A stretch of 64,000 bases of DNA from Polychytrium aggregatum (Eukaryota > Chytridiomycota > Chytridiomycetes > Polychytriales). The notes under the pieces are model-generated. The model saw only the letters and a list, made by a program, of their open reading frames with translations. It did not search any database and had not been told where the DNA came from. The first letter of the stretch is position 1. Each line of letters starts with the position of its first letter. The stretch is taken from positions 806,001 through 870,000 of the forward strand of contig NW_026516213.1 in the NCBI RefSeq assembly GCF_025602895.1, read 5' to 3'. A program made the position numbers and the translations under genes. This document shows positions 55,523 to 64,000 of this stretch, in pieces.

Positions 55523-56932
55523 TTAAGACCACTTGCCGATGATCTTGAGTTTGTTGATGGCCTCTTGGTTTCCCTGGCTCGCAGACTTTTGGTACCAAAA
55601 GACAGCGGTGTCGATGCTCTTGGTGACTCCCCGGCCATAATAGTAGCACAGCCCAAGGTAGTTCTGCCCATACTGATTTCCTTGCTCGGCCGACATTCGG
55701 AACCACTCAACTGCTGCGTCATTGTCGTCAGCGACTCCCTGTCCCCAATAGTAGCACATTCCAGTCCAGAACTGGCTGTCGGTGTGGTCGTCGGTAGCAA
55801 GCTGCTTAAAGATATATGCTGCCCGTGGCTGGTCCTGGGCGGTTCCGAATCCATCGAAAAGACACACAGCCATCAAGTGCTTGCACAGCCAGCTCTGTTC
55901 CGATCCAAGTTGGCACAGCTCGAAATACTTGCGAGATGCGGGTGAGCTGCATGGAGCCAAATACCAGCCAGACAGGCACTCTTTGTCTCCAAATGGAAAC
56001 TCATCAGACTGGTTGTCTCGGATGACTTTGATGCCCTTTTGCTCGTCACGCACGGTGCCCCGGCCAAGGTAGTGCATCCAGCCAACCATGTGAGTGGCGA
56101 CAGACTTGTGGACGAGATCGCGGGAGTTGGTGTTGACCTCTAGCCAGTATCGGAGGGCATCGGCATCACTCTGTTCGACGCCATGGCCCATGAATGAGAA
56201 CCAGCCACGGAGGAATGCGATATGGAGTCGACCGTCGTCACTGCCTTGGTTGGCAGCCTTGGAATACCACTCGATGGCTGTGGTGAAGTCTTGATCGACA
56301 CCCTCGCCATTATCAAAGCATCGACCGAGGGCGACTTGAGCCTGTGGCATTCCTCGGTCTGCAAGACTGCGATACATTTCGACAGCTTTGATGTGGTCTT
56401 GGGTGACTCCATGGCCATGGAGGTGACATCCAGCCAGGTGGAACTGTGCCATCGCATGGTTCGCATTGGCTGCCGCATCGAAGAGGTGGAAGATATCCTC
56501 TTGTTGGTCCGCCCGCTCGAACTCGAGCAGATACCTCCATCGGTTGAGATCGAGCTGGATGGTCCGAGCCAGTAGATACGAGGCAGGAGCGTTGTCCCGG
56601 TCCACCAGACCAACGAGCCAGGATCGGTCGGCTGTGACTGGATCCTTGCAGTGCAGCGAGAGGGCAATCTGGTCACTGGGTGTAAGACCGATCCGCAGAG
56701 ATCCATCTGGATGACACAGCCCTGAAATCTGGCACCAGGTGTGGAAGCGGGTCACCTTGGAGCTCAGGAGAGGCTGGACTCGTTTGCACACCTGGAGCAG
56801 AATCTTGATGGTGCTGAGATCGAGTGTGAGTTGGAAGCTGTCGTTGCAGCAGATGACGGCGAAGATGTCTGGGCTGTGGCTGCTGATGATCGGTCGAGCC
56901 ATGTCGGTTGATAGATGGACACTGGCAGCCAT
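55523..56932 (-). CDS. Sel1-repeat protein, 469 aa, single exon
   Basis: ATG 56932 opens an intronless frame. The first 150 residues form an unrecognised domain (FAVICCNDSFQLTLDL, FHTWCQISGLCHPDGSLRIG). About seven Sel1-like repeats follow, with the A-x-(F/Y)-x-L-(A/G)-x-(C/M)-(Y/F)-x-x-G-x-G-V pattern. Examples are AMAQFHLAGCHLHGHGVTQD, AQVALGRCFDNGEGVDQD and YGQNYLGLCYYYGRGVTKS. Sel1 repeats are TPR-like alpha-solenoids used as scaffolds, in fungi including chitin-synthase activators and ER degradation factors; nothing here identifies the partner. The first 416 bp of the coding sequence plus 13 bp upstream are duplicated in inverted orientation at 54350-54779. Confidence 0.85.
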   Translation of the reverse strand: MAASVHLSTDMARPIISSHSPDIFAVICCNDSFQLTLDLSTIKILLQVCKRVQPLLSSKVTRFHTWCQISGLCHPDGSLRIGLTPSDQIALSLHCKDPVTADRSWLVGLVDRDNAPASYLLARTIQLDLNRWRYLLEFERADQQEDIFHLFDAAANANHAMAQFHLAGCHLHGHGVTQDHIKAVEMYRSLADRGMPQAQVALGRCFDNGEGVDQDFTTAIEWYSKAANQGSDDGRLHIAFLRGWFSFMGHGVEQSDADALRYWLEVNTNSRDLVHKSVATHMVGWMHYLGRGTVRDEQKGIKVIRDNQSDEFPFGDKECLSGWYLAPCSSPASRKYFELCQLGSEQSWLCKHLMAVCLFDGFGTAQDQPRAAYIFKQLATDDHTDSQFWTGMCYYWGQGVADDNDAAVEWFRMSAEQGNQYGQNYLGLCYYYGRGVTKSIDTAVFWYQKSASQGNQEAINKLKIIGKWS

Positions 56933-56945
56933 GATGTGCGATGCG
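56515..56945 (-). repeat. Inverted repeat arm B (431 bp)
   Basis: Covers the 5' coding part of the intact Sel1 gene; partner of 54350-54779. The arms are about 1.7 kb apart. Confidence 0.85.
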
Positions 56946-57142
56946 AGATTTTGAGCGATGTCGAACTGGAGATGGAGGAAGAAGTGGGAATGCACGAATC
57001 CTGGGCCAGGGGCGAAGCCATCCCCAACGACCCATGCCGCAGACGCTCGATGGAGTGGTTATGCGCCTGTCCAGACAAGGTCTCGATCGACCCGCAGAGT
57101 GCCATTGCATTGCTCCAGCACCGAGGGCACTGTATTGGCTGG

Positions 57143-58705
57143 TCACTCGAAAACAGGCTTCTGGCTGAAATCCATCTCTTCCCACTCGTCTGCCCAGTTC
57201 AGATGCTCGGTTGCCGGCAGCGGTTCGCCGGCCTCGTCGTCGTCCGGGCATGCTTTCTGGCGGTCGACACCGGAAGAAGAGTGTCCCGGACGAGCACTTG
57301 TTCCGTGGATCCGAGACTCTCCCGTTGCCTGTGGCCCACCATCACACTCCTCCCATGCATGCGCAAGTACTGTCCTTGACGTTTTCGTGGGATTGGGGTC
57401 GCTCCTGTCTCCATCGCCGAGCTGCCTTTGCGGGGAGCGCTGCTTGCGTCTCCAGTAAGCCTGTTCTCGTTCGATAGGCCGTGCTCTGGGTCCCCGCTGC
57501 GACGATGGGGCATCGCTGTGCTTGGGCGAGTGCTCCGATCCAACGGCAAGGCTGTGCGGAGCATCCGTTCGTGTGATTGTGATGCATATTCGGGTGGGAT
57601 CGCCCCGCTGTGCCTCGACTCTGCGCTGGGACGTTGGCGATGCCGAGTACTGGCTCATGGCAGGCTTGTCTGGGCTGTGAGGACGATGGTGGGCCGTGCT
57701 GGGTTGGCTCGTTGGTGACGCAGATCGAGGCAGGGCTTGTGCATACGGAGGATCGGACTCGGACCATCGGACGGTTTTCTTTGCTTTTGGGCTGTGTGCA
57801 TAGCGACTGCTGGCATCGGGGCTGCGAGCCGGGTTGGTGAGGAGATCGTTGGTGCTGGTGAGGAGATCGCTGGGATGGTAGAGATCCGAGTTGTGCGCAT
57901 CGTGATGCCAGCGATCCCTTTCGTTTCGACTGGCAGCTCCGACGATGGATCGGGAGCCGCTGGGACTGGGAATCGCTTGCACTCGTGATACCCGGTCTGG
58001 AGATGGCCACTGCAAATCCGAGCGCTGGTCGTCGTGCGGATGACGGCGGCTGTCGATGGAGTGACCAGCTTGGTCGTCGTAGGAACGAGAATGGCGATCG
58101 TCGTGACGGATGTAATGCTGCGGGCGGGTCCGTCGGGGGCTCTCCAGCGATCCCGACAGCCGATGCGGCTCGTGGTGGTGCCGTAGTGCTCCGGAGTGGT
58201 CGGCGAGTATATCATCGTTCAAGTCCGAGTTGATGGGGTCGCTGCGATGGCCAGAGCGATTGCGATATCCGTTGGTGATGCGGCCATCGATATCATAGTC
58301 TGGGCTGGCGTGGTGAGGGTCGTGGCGACTGGAGCGGTGGTGGTGCTTGCTCTCTCGATGATGCTGGTGGTCCGCATGGCCATGGTCGTCAATGTACTGT
58401 CCTCGAGAGCCGGAGCGAGTGCTGTGTTCACCGCTGTTCTTGGGACGAGTGTGGCTGCCGATGTCACTGTCATGGCTGCGGTGGTTGCCCGACGAGCCAT
58501 GGCCATGTTGCTGCGAGGGCTCTCGTCGCAGAGTCGAGTCGGTGCTGGGGGAGTGGATCCAAGGCCGCTCGCTGGCCGGGCGAGGTGGGCTGCACTTGCG
58601 ATTGTTGATCTGCCGAATTGATTGCTGCGGGTTTGCTGGCGCTCGGGCGGCCTCTCGTTCCCAGGCATGTATGCCGTCCCATTTGCTCTTGCTGTCGGCA
58701 GCCAT
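57143..58705 (-). CDS. Disordered His/Arg/Ser/Asp-rich hypothetical protein, 520 aa
   Basis: ATG 58705 starts MAADSKSKWDGIHAWEREAA; the rest is dominated by His, Arg, Ser, Asp and Pro with no folded domain recognised. Repeated short themes (HHRESKHHHRSS, RHDDRHSRSYDDQ) recall RS/HR-type nuclear or RNA-binding disordered proteins. A KKTVRWSESDPPY stretch looks like a KVRF/RVSF-type linear motif. The C-terminus is acidic with Trp (NWADEWEEMDFSQKPVFE), possibly a binding motif. It has no intron. It is divergent from the glycoprotein gene at 59623. The length of the open frame and its non-random N- and C-termini support a real gene, but function is unknown. Confidence 0.55.
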   Translation of the reverse strand: MAADSKSKWDGIHAWEREAARAPANPQQSIRQINNRKCSPPRPASERPWIHSPSTDSTLRREPSQQHGHGSSGNHRSHDSDIGSHTRPKNSGEHSTRSGSRGQYIDDHGHADHQHHRESKHHHRSSRHDPHHASPDYDIDGRITNGYRNRSGHRSDPINSDLNDDILADHSGALRHHHEPHRLSGSLESPRRTRPQHYIRHDDRHSRSYDDQAGHSIDSRRHPHDDQRSDLQWPSPDRVSRVQAIPSPSGSRSIVGAASRNERDRWHHDAHNSDLYHPSDLLTSTNDLLTNPARSPDASSRYAHSPKAKKTVRWSESDPPYAQALPRSASPTSQPSTAHHRPHSPDKPAMSQYSASPTSQRRVEAQRGDPTRICITITRTDAPHSLAVGSEHSPKHSDAPSSQRGPRARPIEREQAYWRRKQRSPQRQLGDGDRSDPNPTKTSRTVLAHAWEECDGGPQATGESRIHGTSARPGHSSSGVDRQKACPDDDEAGEPLPATEHLNWADEWEEMDFSQKPVFE

Positions 58706-59622
58706 TGGGGTGGCAAGTTGAAGACAGAAGCCCAGTGATCGTGGATCTATAGAGAGATGGACAGCCAAGACCAAAGGGCGCAGGAATCGCCACAATGAGA
58801 GGGAATGGTGCGGATGGAGATCCAGAGGATGTGTCCGCAGCGGGGACGATGGATGGGGGCGACAGCGGGCACACAGCAGACTTGGGCTGTGTGGGTGTCG
58901 GAGGGACTCGGAATGATGCAGGTGGATGTCAGGGATGAGAGGGGTATTACTGGTGAAGTGGAATCACTCGAGTGATGTAAACGGGGTGTTGGATGGAGTA
59001 CTTGGCGAACGGCGGCTGCTCTCAAGGCTGGTGGCTCTCGTGGGCGACAGCGGATCGATGGAGCGGCACGACGGATCGCTGCAGCTGGCGGATGGCGATA
59101 GAAACGGCTGAGCTCATCATCTGTCGCAGCAGTCGGGGAGGTTGTTGATTTGGGTTGCAGCTGCTGGATCTGGGCTGCGGTCGCCGGATTCTCATTCGAA
59201 GCAAACGACGATTTCGACGGCGAGTAGCCATTGGCGGATGTGCAAAACACATTGGCTGTGTGCACAACACAGCACCGCGGCGCTGCAGGCTGGGGCGATC
59301 ATGTTGCGGCGGTGCTGCCACGGTGATCATGTCGCCGCGATGGTGCAGAGCCGATGTTGTAGTGCTGATGGTGCAGTGCCGATGCTGCAGTGCCGATGCT
59401 GCAACGACACCCTGGCGATGTCGATCCGCAACAAGCATTTTGTTCCTCCAGCCGCAGGTCAGGTGGACACGCGCCACACGCGAAACGGCACCTGTGGCGG
59501 GTCTGTCTTCCGCGCTCGCCTTTCTCCTGGCTGGAGACGTTTTGCCCTTCGTCCAGGTTGCCTCCCCCTTTGCCTGGCCGTCCGTCGTCTCATTTGGCTG
59601 CCCAGGCACCCCGACGCTCGCC
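58706..59622. promoter_or_regulatory. Divergent region between disordered-protein gene (-) and glycoprotein gene (+)
   Basis: About 920 bp. It contains GATGCTGCAGTGCC-type short repeats (about 59365-59405). No coding frame is supported. Confidence 0.4.
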
Positions 59623-61856
59623 ATGCCACGTTCCCGGCCATGCGCCCCCGCACTCGCCCCATGTGTCTCGCTCAGGACAGCGCGCACAACCAGCAGCTTC
59701 CTGTTGGGGCTGCTCTGTCTCCTGGCGCTCGCGACCCTGAGCCAGGGCCAGAACTTCACCGGCCCAAACTGCTTTAAGACCTTCAACAGTTGGAATTCCC
59801 CACCACAGGGAATAGTCATAGGTGAGTTAATCGCTTTCAAACCAATGCATGCAGCATCGTATTCATCATCGAGTCATATGCTCGCATGCAGCCAGGCAGG
59901 GAGATGGCTCGGAAGCGCATGCTTGGCAGTGACATGCTCATCGAAAACCATGCATCGCTACAGATCAAGGTCCATGGACTACAGAAACGAGAGGGGCGTT
60001 CGATATGACACTGTCGCCGTAAGTTGAACAAGTCGGATAATCAAGCCAGATCACCAGCTCGAGTTCACCAAGCCCTACTTCTGACTTCTGCCTTGACATG
60101 ATTCATCACTCCATCAAGCAATACATCTCGGTTCCACTTCTATACCACCGGCACTCTGCTATATGGACAAGTCTCGGCTCTGATTTTAGGATCGAGCACG
60201 CCTGGAGTATTCACTTCTATGCGACTCGAGAACAGCCAAACGGGAGCGAACATATCACTGAGCGTATTCGCTGGGGGACTCATCCAGCAGCGGCTTCAAA
60301 CACCAGGTACAACATCAGCGTGCACATCCTTATCATGTGAAAATATTCAATAACGTTTATGCTATCTGTGCACCACCGATATTCTCTATCAACCAGTCTC
60401 CTCTATCGCCAATCAAAATACAACGACGCTGCCGACAGATACACAGTTTATCAATTATACCATCAACTGGACGCCAGGATCTGTGGTATGAACTAGTTTG
60501 CGCTGTAGTTGTTGTACATCACGGTATTCCAAGGTATAGTTTGACTCTTAGCATCCGTCCTACAGTCATTTCAAGCCGAAAACAATCCGCTGGCCACCTT
60601 CTCAAGCTTCAATGCCCAAAACGTAGGTGTCCTCTCGCTCAAACCCTTCCATTGATTCATCGCTCAATTCTCATCTATTATTGGTGTATGTCATCAGATT
60701 TTCAACTCGCCAATGAGGATTGCAATTGAGACGTTCTATCAGTCCTCGAACAGTAGTCGGTATTTTCCCCGAGCCCAGATATGCTTGCAATATCCTCACA
60801 ACTCAAGATAATGGGAGTCACTCACTCACTCCGACCTCTTCCCAATTTCTCACCGATTGCAGCATCAATTCCGGCTGGTGCCAATTATGCTGCCATATCA
60901 AACTTGACCATATCATGCAACAGCACGGCACAGTCCTCAACCACTTCCAGCGTCACTCCTACGTCGATCGTCACTTCAATCGCTTCCGCACAACCCAAGC
61001 CAACAACGACTCCTCCGCCAGTGGTTGACCCTCCTGCCACGAGTCCCGCAGCCATTGCTGTTCCTGTTGTTGTTGTGGTCATCCGTAAGTATGATCCAAC
61101 ACCTTCCCCAACTCGCTGCCCTGTCCTCCACCGATCTGTGCCTTCACTGGCTGCATATTGAGTCTGCTCCCACCGCTCACATGTTTCTGCGACTCACTGT
61201 GATCCCGAATCAAACTGCCTTGGCCAGTCGTCGCTGCTGGTGTTGGCTTCTACAAGTTCAGAACCCGCCTGGGACTCGACAAGTTTGCTGGCTTGGGCAG
61301 ACAGAGCGGCTCCGGATCGTCAGAATCAAGATCTGCTCAACCTCGTGCAATCCCACCCATCCAGATGCTTCAGTCCAATCCCTCATCAACAGCGGACCCA
61401 TTGCAGAACAGTATCCAAGATCGAGAAATGACTCTGCCTGATCGTGATGTCCTCAGTGCATCATCCGATCACTCTGCTACTTACAGAGCAGATCAGCTTA
61501 GTCAAGCCGACATTCCTTTGAGTGCACTCGATCCCTCCACCGGCAATCGCCGTGGGTCCATCGCCAAGCTGGGTCTGCCTGATCATTCATTCCACGACTC
61601 ACAGTCTGACGGCAACGACCACAGTGTGCCGGCATATCCAGAATCTTCACCAAATCTCCTCTCGCGGCGCCATTCAAGCTCAACGCTGCCCCCTCCCTAC
61701 TACCAGAGCATAACCTATGTGCCTCCACCTGTTCCAGAGATCACTGTCTATGTATCAACCTCGGAGCCAGACTCCAGCGACAATACGAACAACCCGCCCA
61801 CGACGAATCGCGAGTCCATGCTCTCTGGCACCACCGACTCGGTGCCTCAGAACTGA
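59623..61856 (+). CDS. Predicted type I single-pass surface glycoprotein, 8 exons, about 497 aa
   Basis: Exons 59623-59821, 59964-60018, 60119-60306, 60397-60485, 60566-60622, 60698-60752, 60863-61084, 61228-61856; all phases close. The N-terminus has an Arg-rich start and a signal-peptide core (FLLGLLCLLALATLSQG). The ectodomain has N-glycosylation sequons (NFT, NTS, NIS, NTT, NYT, NLT, NST) and a Ser/Thr/Pro-rich stalk. A transmembrane helix at about 276-297 is assembled across the last intron (IAVPVVVVVI plus LVAAGVGFY). The cytosolic tail of about 200 residues is Ser/Pro-rich and ends in YYQSITYVPPPVPEITVYVS and more. The architecture resembles fungal wall-stress sensors (Wsc/Mid2-like) but no WSC cysteine domain is seen. 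The small middle exons are the least certain part. Confidence 0.65.
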
Positions 61857-62231
61857 CACATGGATCTCCTTCCTCGAGGGCTTGCAACCTCATCAAGGAT
61901 GTGACAACATCTACAGCAAGTAGACGTGACAACATCCACAACAAGTACAACACCTTCGCTATGGCCAGCGGCAGCATTTCTGGATCAAATGCTCAAATGC
62001 TCGGTTTTATCTATGTATCTTGTCGTGTTTGTTGCTACAACAGTACATTTGATTCAATATGACAGATTATCAGTGCTACAAAGTCTTCATCAAATGAGGG
62101 GAGGTGTATGTGCTGCCGATCCAAAGAGCCACATGTCTCCGGAGATCCGCTCGGCCAGACAATAGACTTCTCAGGTGCAGATCCTCAGAGTTCAGCTCTT
62201 ACTTCACTGCGCTGTCCTCCCACCTTTGCTC
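61857..62231. other. Convergent 3' spacer (glycoprotein + / glutamate-cysteine ligase -)
   Basis: 375 bp, AT-rich, with no gene seen. Confidence 0.5.
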
Positions 62232-63862
62232 TCAGGCGGTAAGGCCAGGCACGCTGCGACCGCCGCTCTCGGCCATGCTCTCCAGCCTTTGGACCAGGTC
62301 CCACATGATCGAGTCCGAGACCACAGAGTCATTCCTGTACTCCGGATGCTCATGAACGAACTTGCGGATATATCCCGCGGCTGTCATCAGCTCGCCACTG
62401 GCTCTCCGAGCTATCAGAGCGAGATACGCCGACAGCTCCGTGCGAGTAGCCGAGTCGAGATCAGCAGAGTCGAGATACGACTCGATGATGGGCACCAGCC
62501 CAGGGAAAGCGCCCTGATGTGCAAGGTCAAGGCGAAGGTCAGTATCGATTGGCACAAGCCCGGTGGTTGATATCCATGCCAATAATTTCCAAGCCGAGCC
62601 TCGACCCGCTGGATAAATACTACCAGTCACAGTAGCGTCATCCCAAATAATCTCTCAACTTACGCTTCCATTGATGATCTCGTTGATAGTGAGCTGTCTC
62701 GCCTCGTCACTGTCCTTCTCGGATGTGCAAGCAAAGCTCGCGAACCTCGGTGGGGGTACTTGGTCGATGGCATGAAGAAACCCGATTGGACAATTCTGAG
62801 TCAGTCGCTTGTGCTGGTCATCATACACGACTCTTGTGCATGTCCTGCCTTTACCTCCTCCAAAGATATTATTGCGGAACCAGAATGCTTGTTGTGTGAC
62901 TGCCGCACGAGTTTGGGCCCTCTGCATGTTCTCATCGACCTGCGTCGGGATGGAAAGAAAGCCCTGTGGGTGAGACCGAGGCGGCGCTTACTCGAAGCCA
63001 GGACGGACTGGTGCTAACCGACCAAACCAACCAAGTCCACCACTAACGAGCACCACGCACTCACCTTGCTGAGAGGAAGGTAAAAGTTCAGGTCATAGCT
63101 GATGATGACCCGAGTCAACAGAGCGACAAAGATCGCATAGGCAGCGTTCTCAAAGTCCGTCAGCTGGACCTCCATGCTCCGGAACTCGACTCTCCATCCG
63201 ATAGGCATGCCCGGGGTCGGCGCCTTGAATCTTATCGTTTGCCAGTTGGTGCTCTGAAGGCCCTGCAGCGGTTGTTCGGCAAGAGCACTGCATATCAGAC
63301 AGGGCATGGCAAGACTCTGGCTCACGGTCTTGCTTGCATCGCTGATGTGCTTCAAATGCGTTCAAAACGCACAATGAGCGCCAGGCCGAACGTGACAACG
63401 AACCTCAAAGTAGCCCACGCTATCGCTATCATCAGTTTCGAGTGACCCCTCAAAGAGGATGAGTGGGTCCCGGATGAAGAGGTGGGCATAGTGCTTTGCC
63501 ATAAACTCGTCGAGGCCTGTGCGGAATAACATCGGTCAGACCAAGCTTACCACAACAACGGATTGGGCGTTATCGGCGGCTGTAGACACGGACAGTGGCC
63601 GCGGGCACTCACCTCCATCCTGCAGGGCTCTGAATGTCTCGTAGTCGTATGGGACATTGAGATCGTTGTACTTGTGTTTGAAGAAGCAGTCGGGTCGGAG
63701 AGTCTCGGTATCATCGCCCATCGAGCATCCATCCTCCGAGGATGTGCTGCCACCGGCAGTTCGGTTCGATGGGGTACTGGCGGCACTGTAGTCTGGGCCG
63801 GGAGAAAGATACAGACTGATAGAGTCGTACCGGGATTTGGGTATGTAGAATTGGGAGGATAC
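62232..63862 (-). CDS. GSH1: Glutamate-cysteine ligase catalytic subunit, C-terminal part (gene continues past right edge)
   Basis: Minus-strand exons 63862-63613, 63516-63404, 63262-63065, 62939-62855, 62758-62664, 62513-62232. The joined sequence shows eukaryotic GCL motifs: [96 protein letters not shown] and [21 protein letters not shown]. By family knowledge the enzyme catalyses the first, rate-limiting step of glutathione synthesis (glutamate + cysteine + ATP). About 340 residues are visible; the N-terminal ATP/glutamate-binding half should lie beyond 64000. Donors at 63403 (GTTCGT) and 62854 (GTAAAG) are weak but give the conserved sequence. Confidence 0.92.
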
Positions 63863-64000
63863 CTGGGGCTGGATGAGAATATGGGGTTGGTACATGTGTA
63901 TCAGTCCGTCGAACAAGGGCAGACCCACAAGCCCATCTGCCTGTCTTGGAGCCGACATCGAACAGGCACCGGCTGAAGTAACATTGAACACCTGCCTCCT
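63863..64000. other. Probable intron of glutamate-cysteine ligase at the window edge
   Basis: The minus-strand frame stays open here but stops resembling the ligase upstream of an acceptor at 63864-63863, so this is most likely intron. The donor lies outside the window. Confidence 0.5.

Overview
The window reads as nuclear DNA of an early-diverging, chytrid-like fungus. Evidence: a division-1 chitin synthase, an MNN1-type alpha-1,3-mannosyltransferase, a DEP-DEP-RGS protein of the Sst2/FlbA type, fungal FUSC/ArAE-like transporters, compact gene spacing, high GC, and many 65-550 nt GT-AG introns (a few GC-AG). An LRR-RhoGEF and Sel1-repeat proteins fit a zoosporic fungus better than Dikarya. 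The species cannot be named from this sequence. Gene models were built by hand from reading frames, splice consensus, phase bookkeeping and recalled family signatures, so exon ends are predictions.

Left third (1-26 kb): a C-terminal exon of an unrecognised gene; an RBR-type E3 ubiquitin ligase with a myristoylation-type N-terminus; two paralogous FUSC-like transporters facing tail to tail (4.5-8.5 kb + and 9.0-12.6 kb -) that share all seven aligned intron positions and phases; an Ych1/Ibp1-type HCX5R rhodanese with a mitochondrial-like leader; a GT71 mannosyltransferase (-); the DEP/RGS protein (+); and the decapping enzyme DCP2 (-) with a long leucine-motif tail.

Middle (26-46 kb): OST4 (43 aa), divergent from DCP2; MHF1/CENP-S in seven small exons; a small Ser/Pro protein; the pre-mRNA 3'-end endonuclease YSH1/CPSF73 (-, 11 exons, with a His-rich insertion and a 31-triplet CAG/CAA tract in an intron), divergent from cystathionine beta-lyase (+); a two-TM, LRR, DH-PH RhoGEF (+); and NOP16 (-) divergent from PTH2 (+) across a promoter holding a 15-copy 11-bp minisatellite.

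Right third (46-64 kb): chitin synthase (-, about 15 exons), whose coding end overlaps that of PTH2; an AlkB-like dioxygenase with CUE and GRF zinc-finger domains; a Sel1-repeat gene (-) and a frameshifted inverted copy of its first 430 bp (+); a disordered His/Arg/Ser-rich protein (-) divergent from a predicted single-pass surface glycoprotein (+, 8 exons); and the 3' part of glutamate-cysteine ligase (-), cut by the right edge.

The genes are mostly unrelated housekeeping functions: RNA decay and processing, translation quality control, N-glycosylation, sulfur amino-acid/glutathione metabolism, cell wall, and G-protein/Rho signalling. Tandem repeats lie in introns and divergent promoters rather than in exons. 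No tRNA, rRNA, transposase or CRISPR array was seen.
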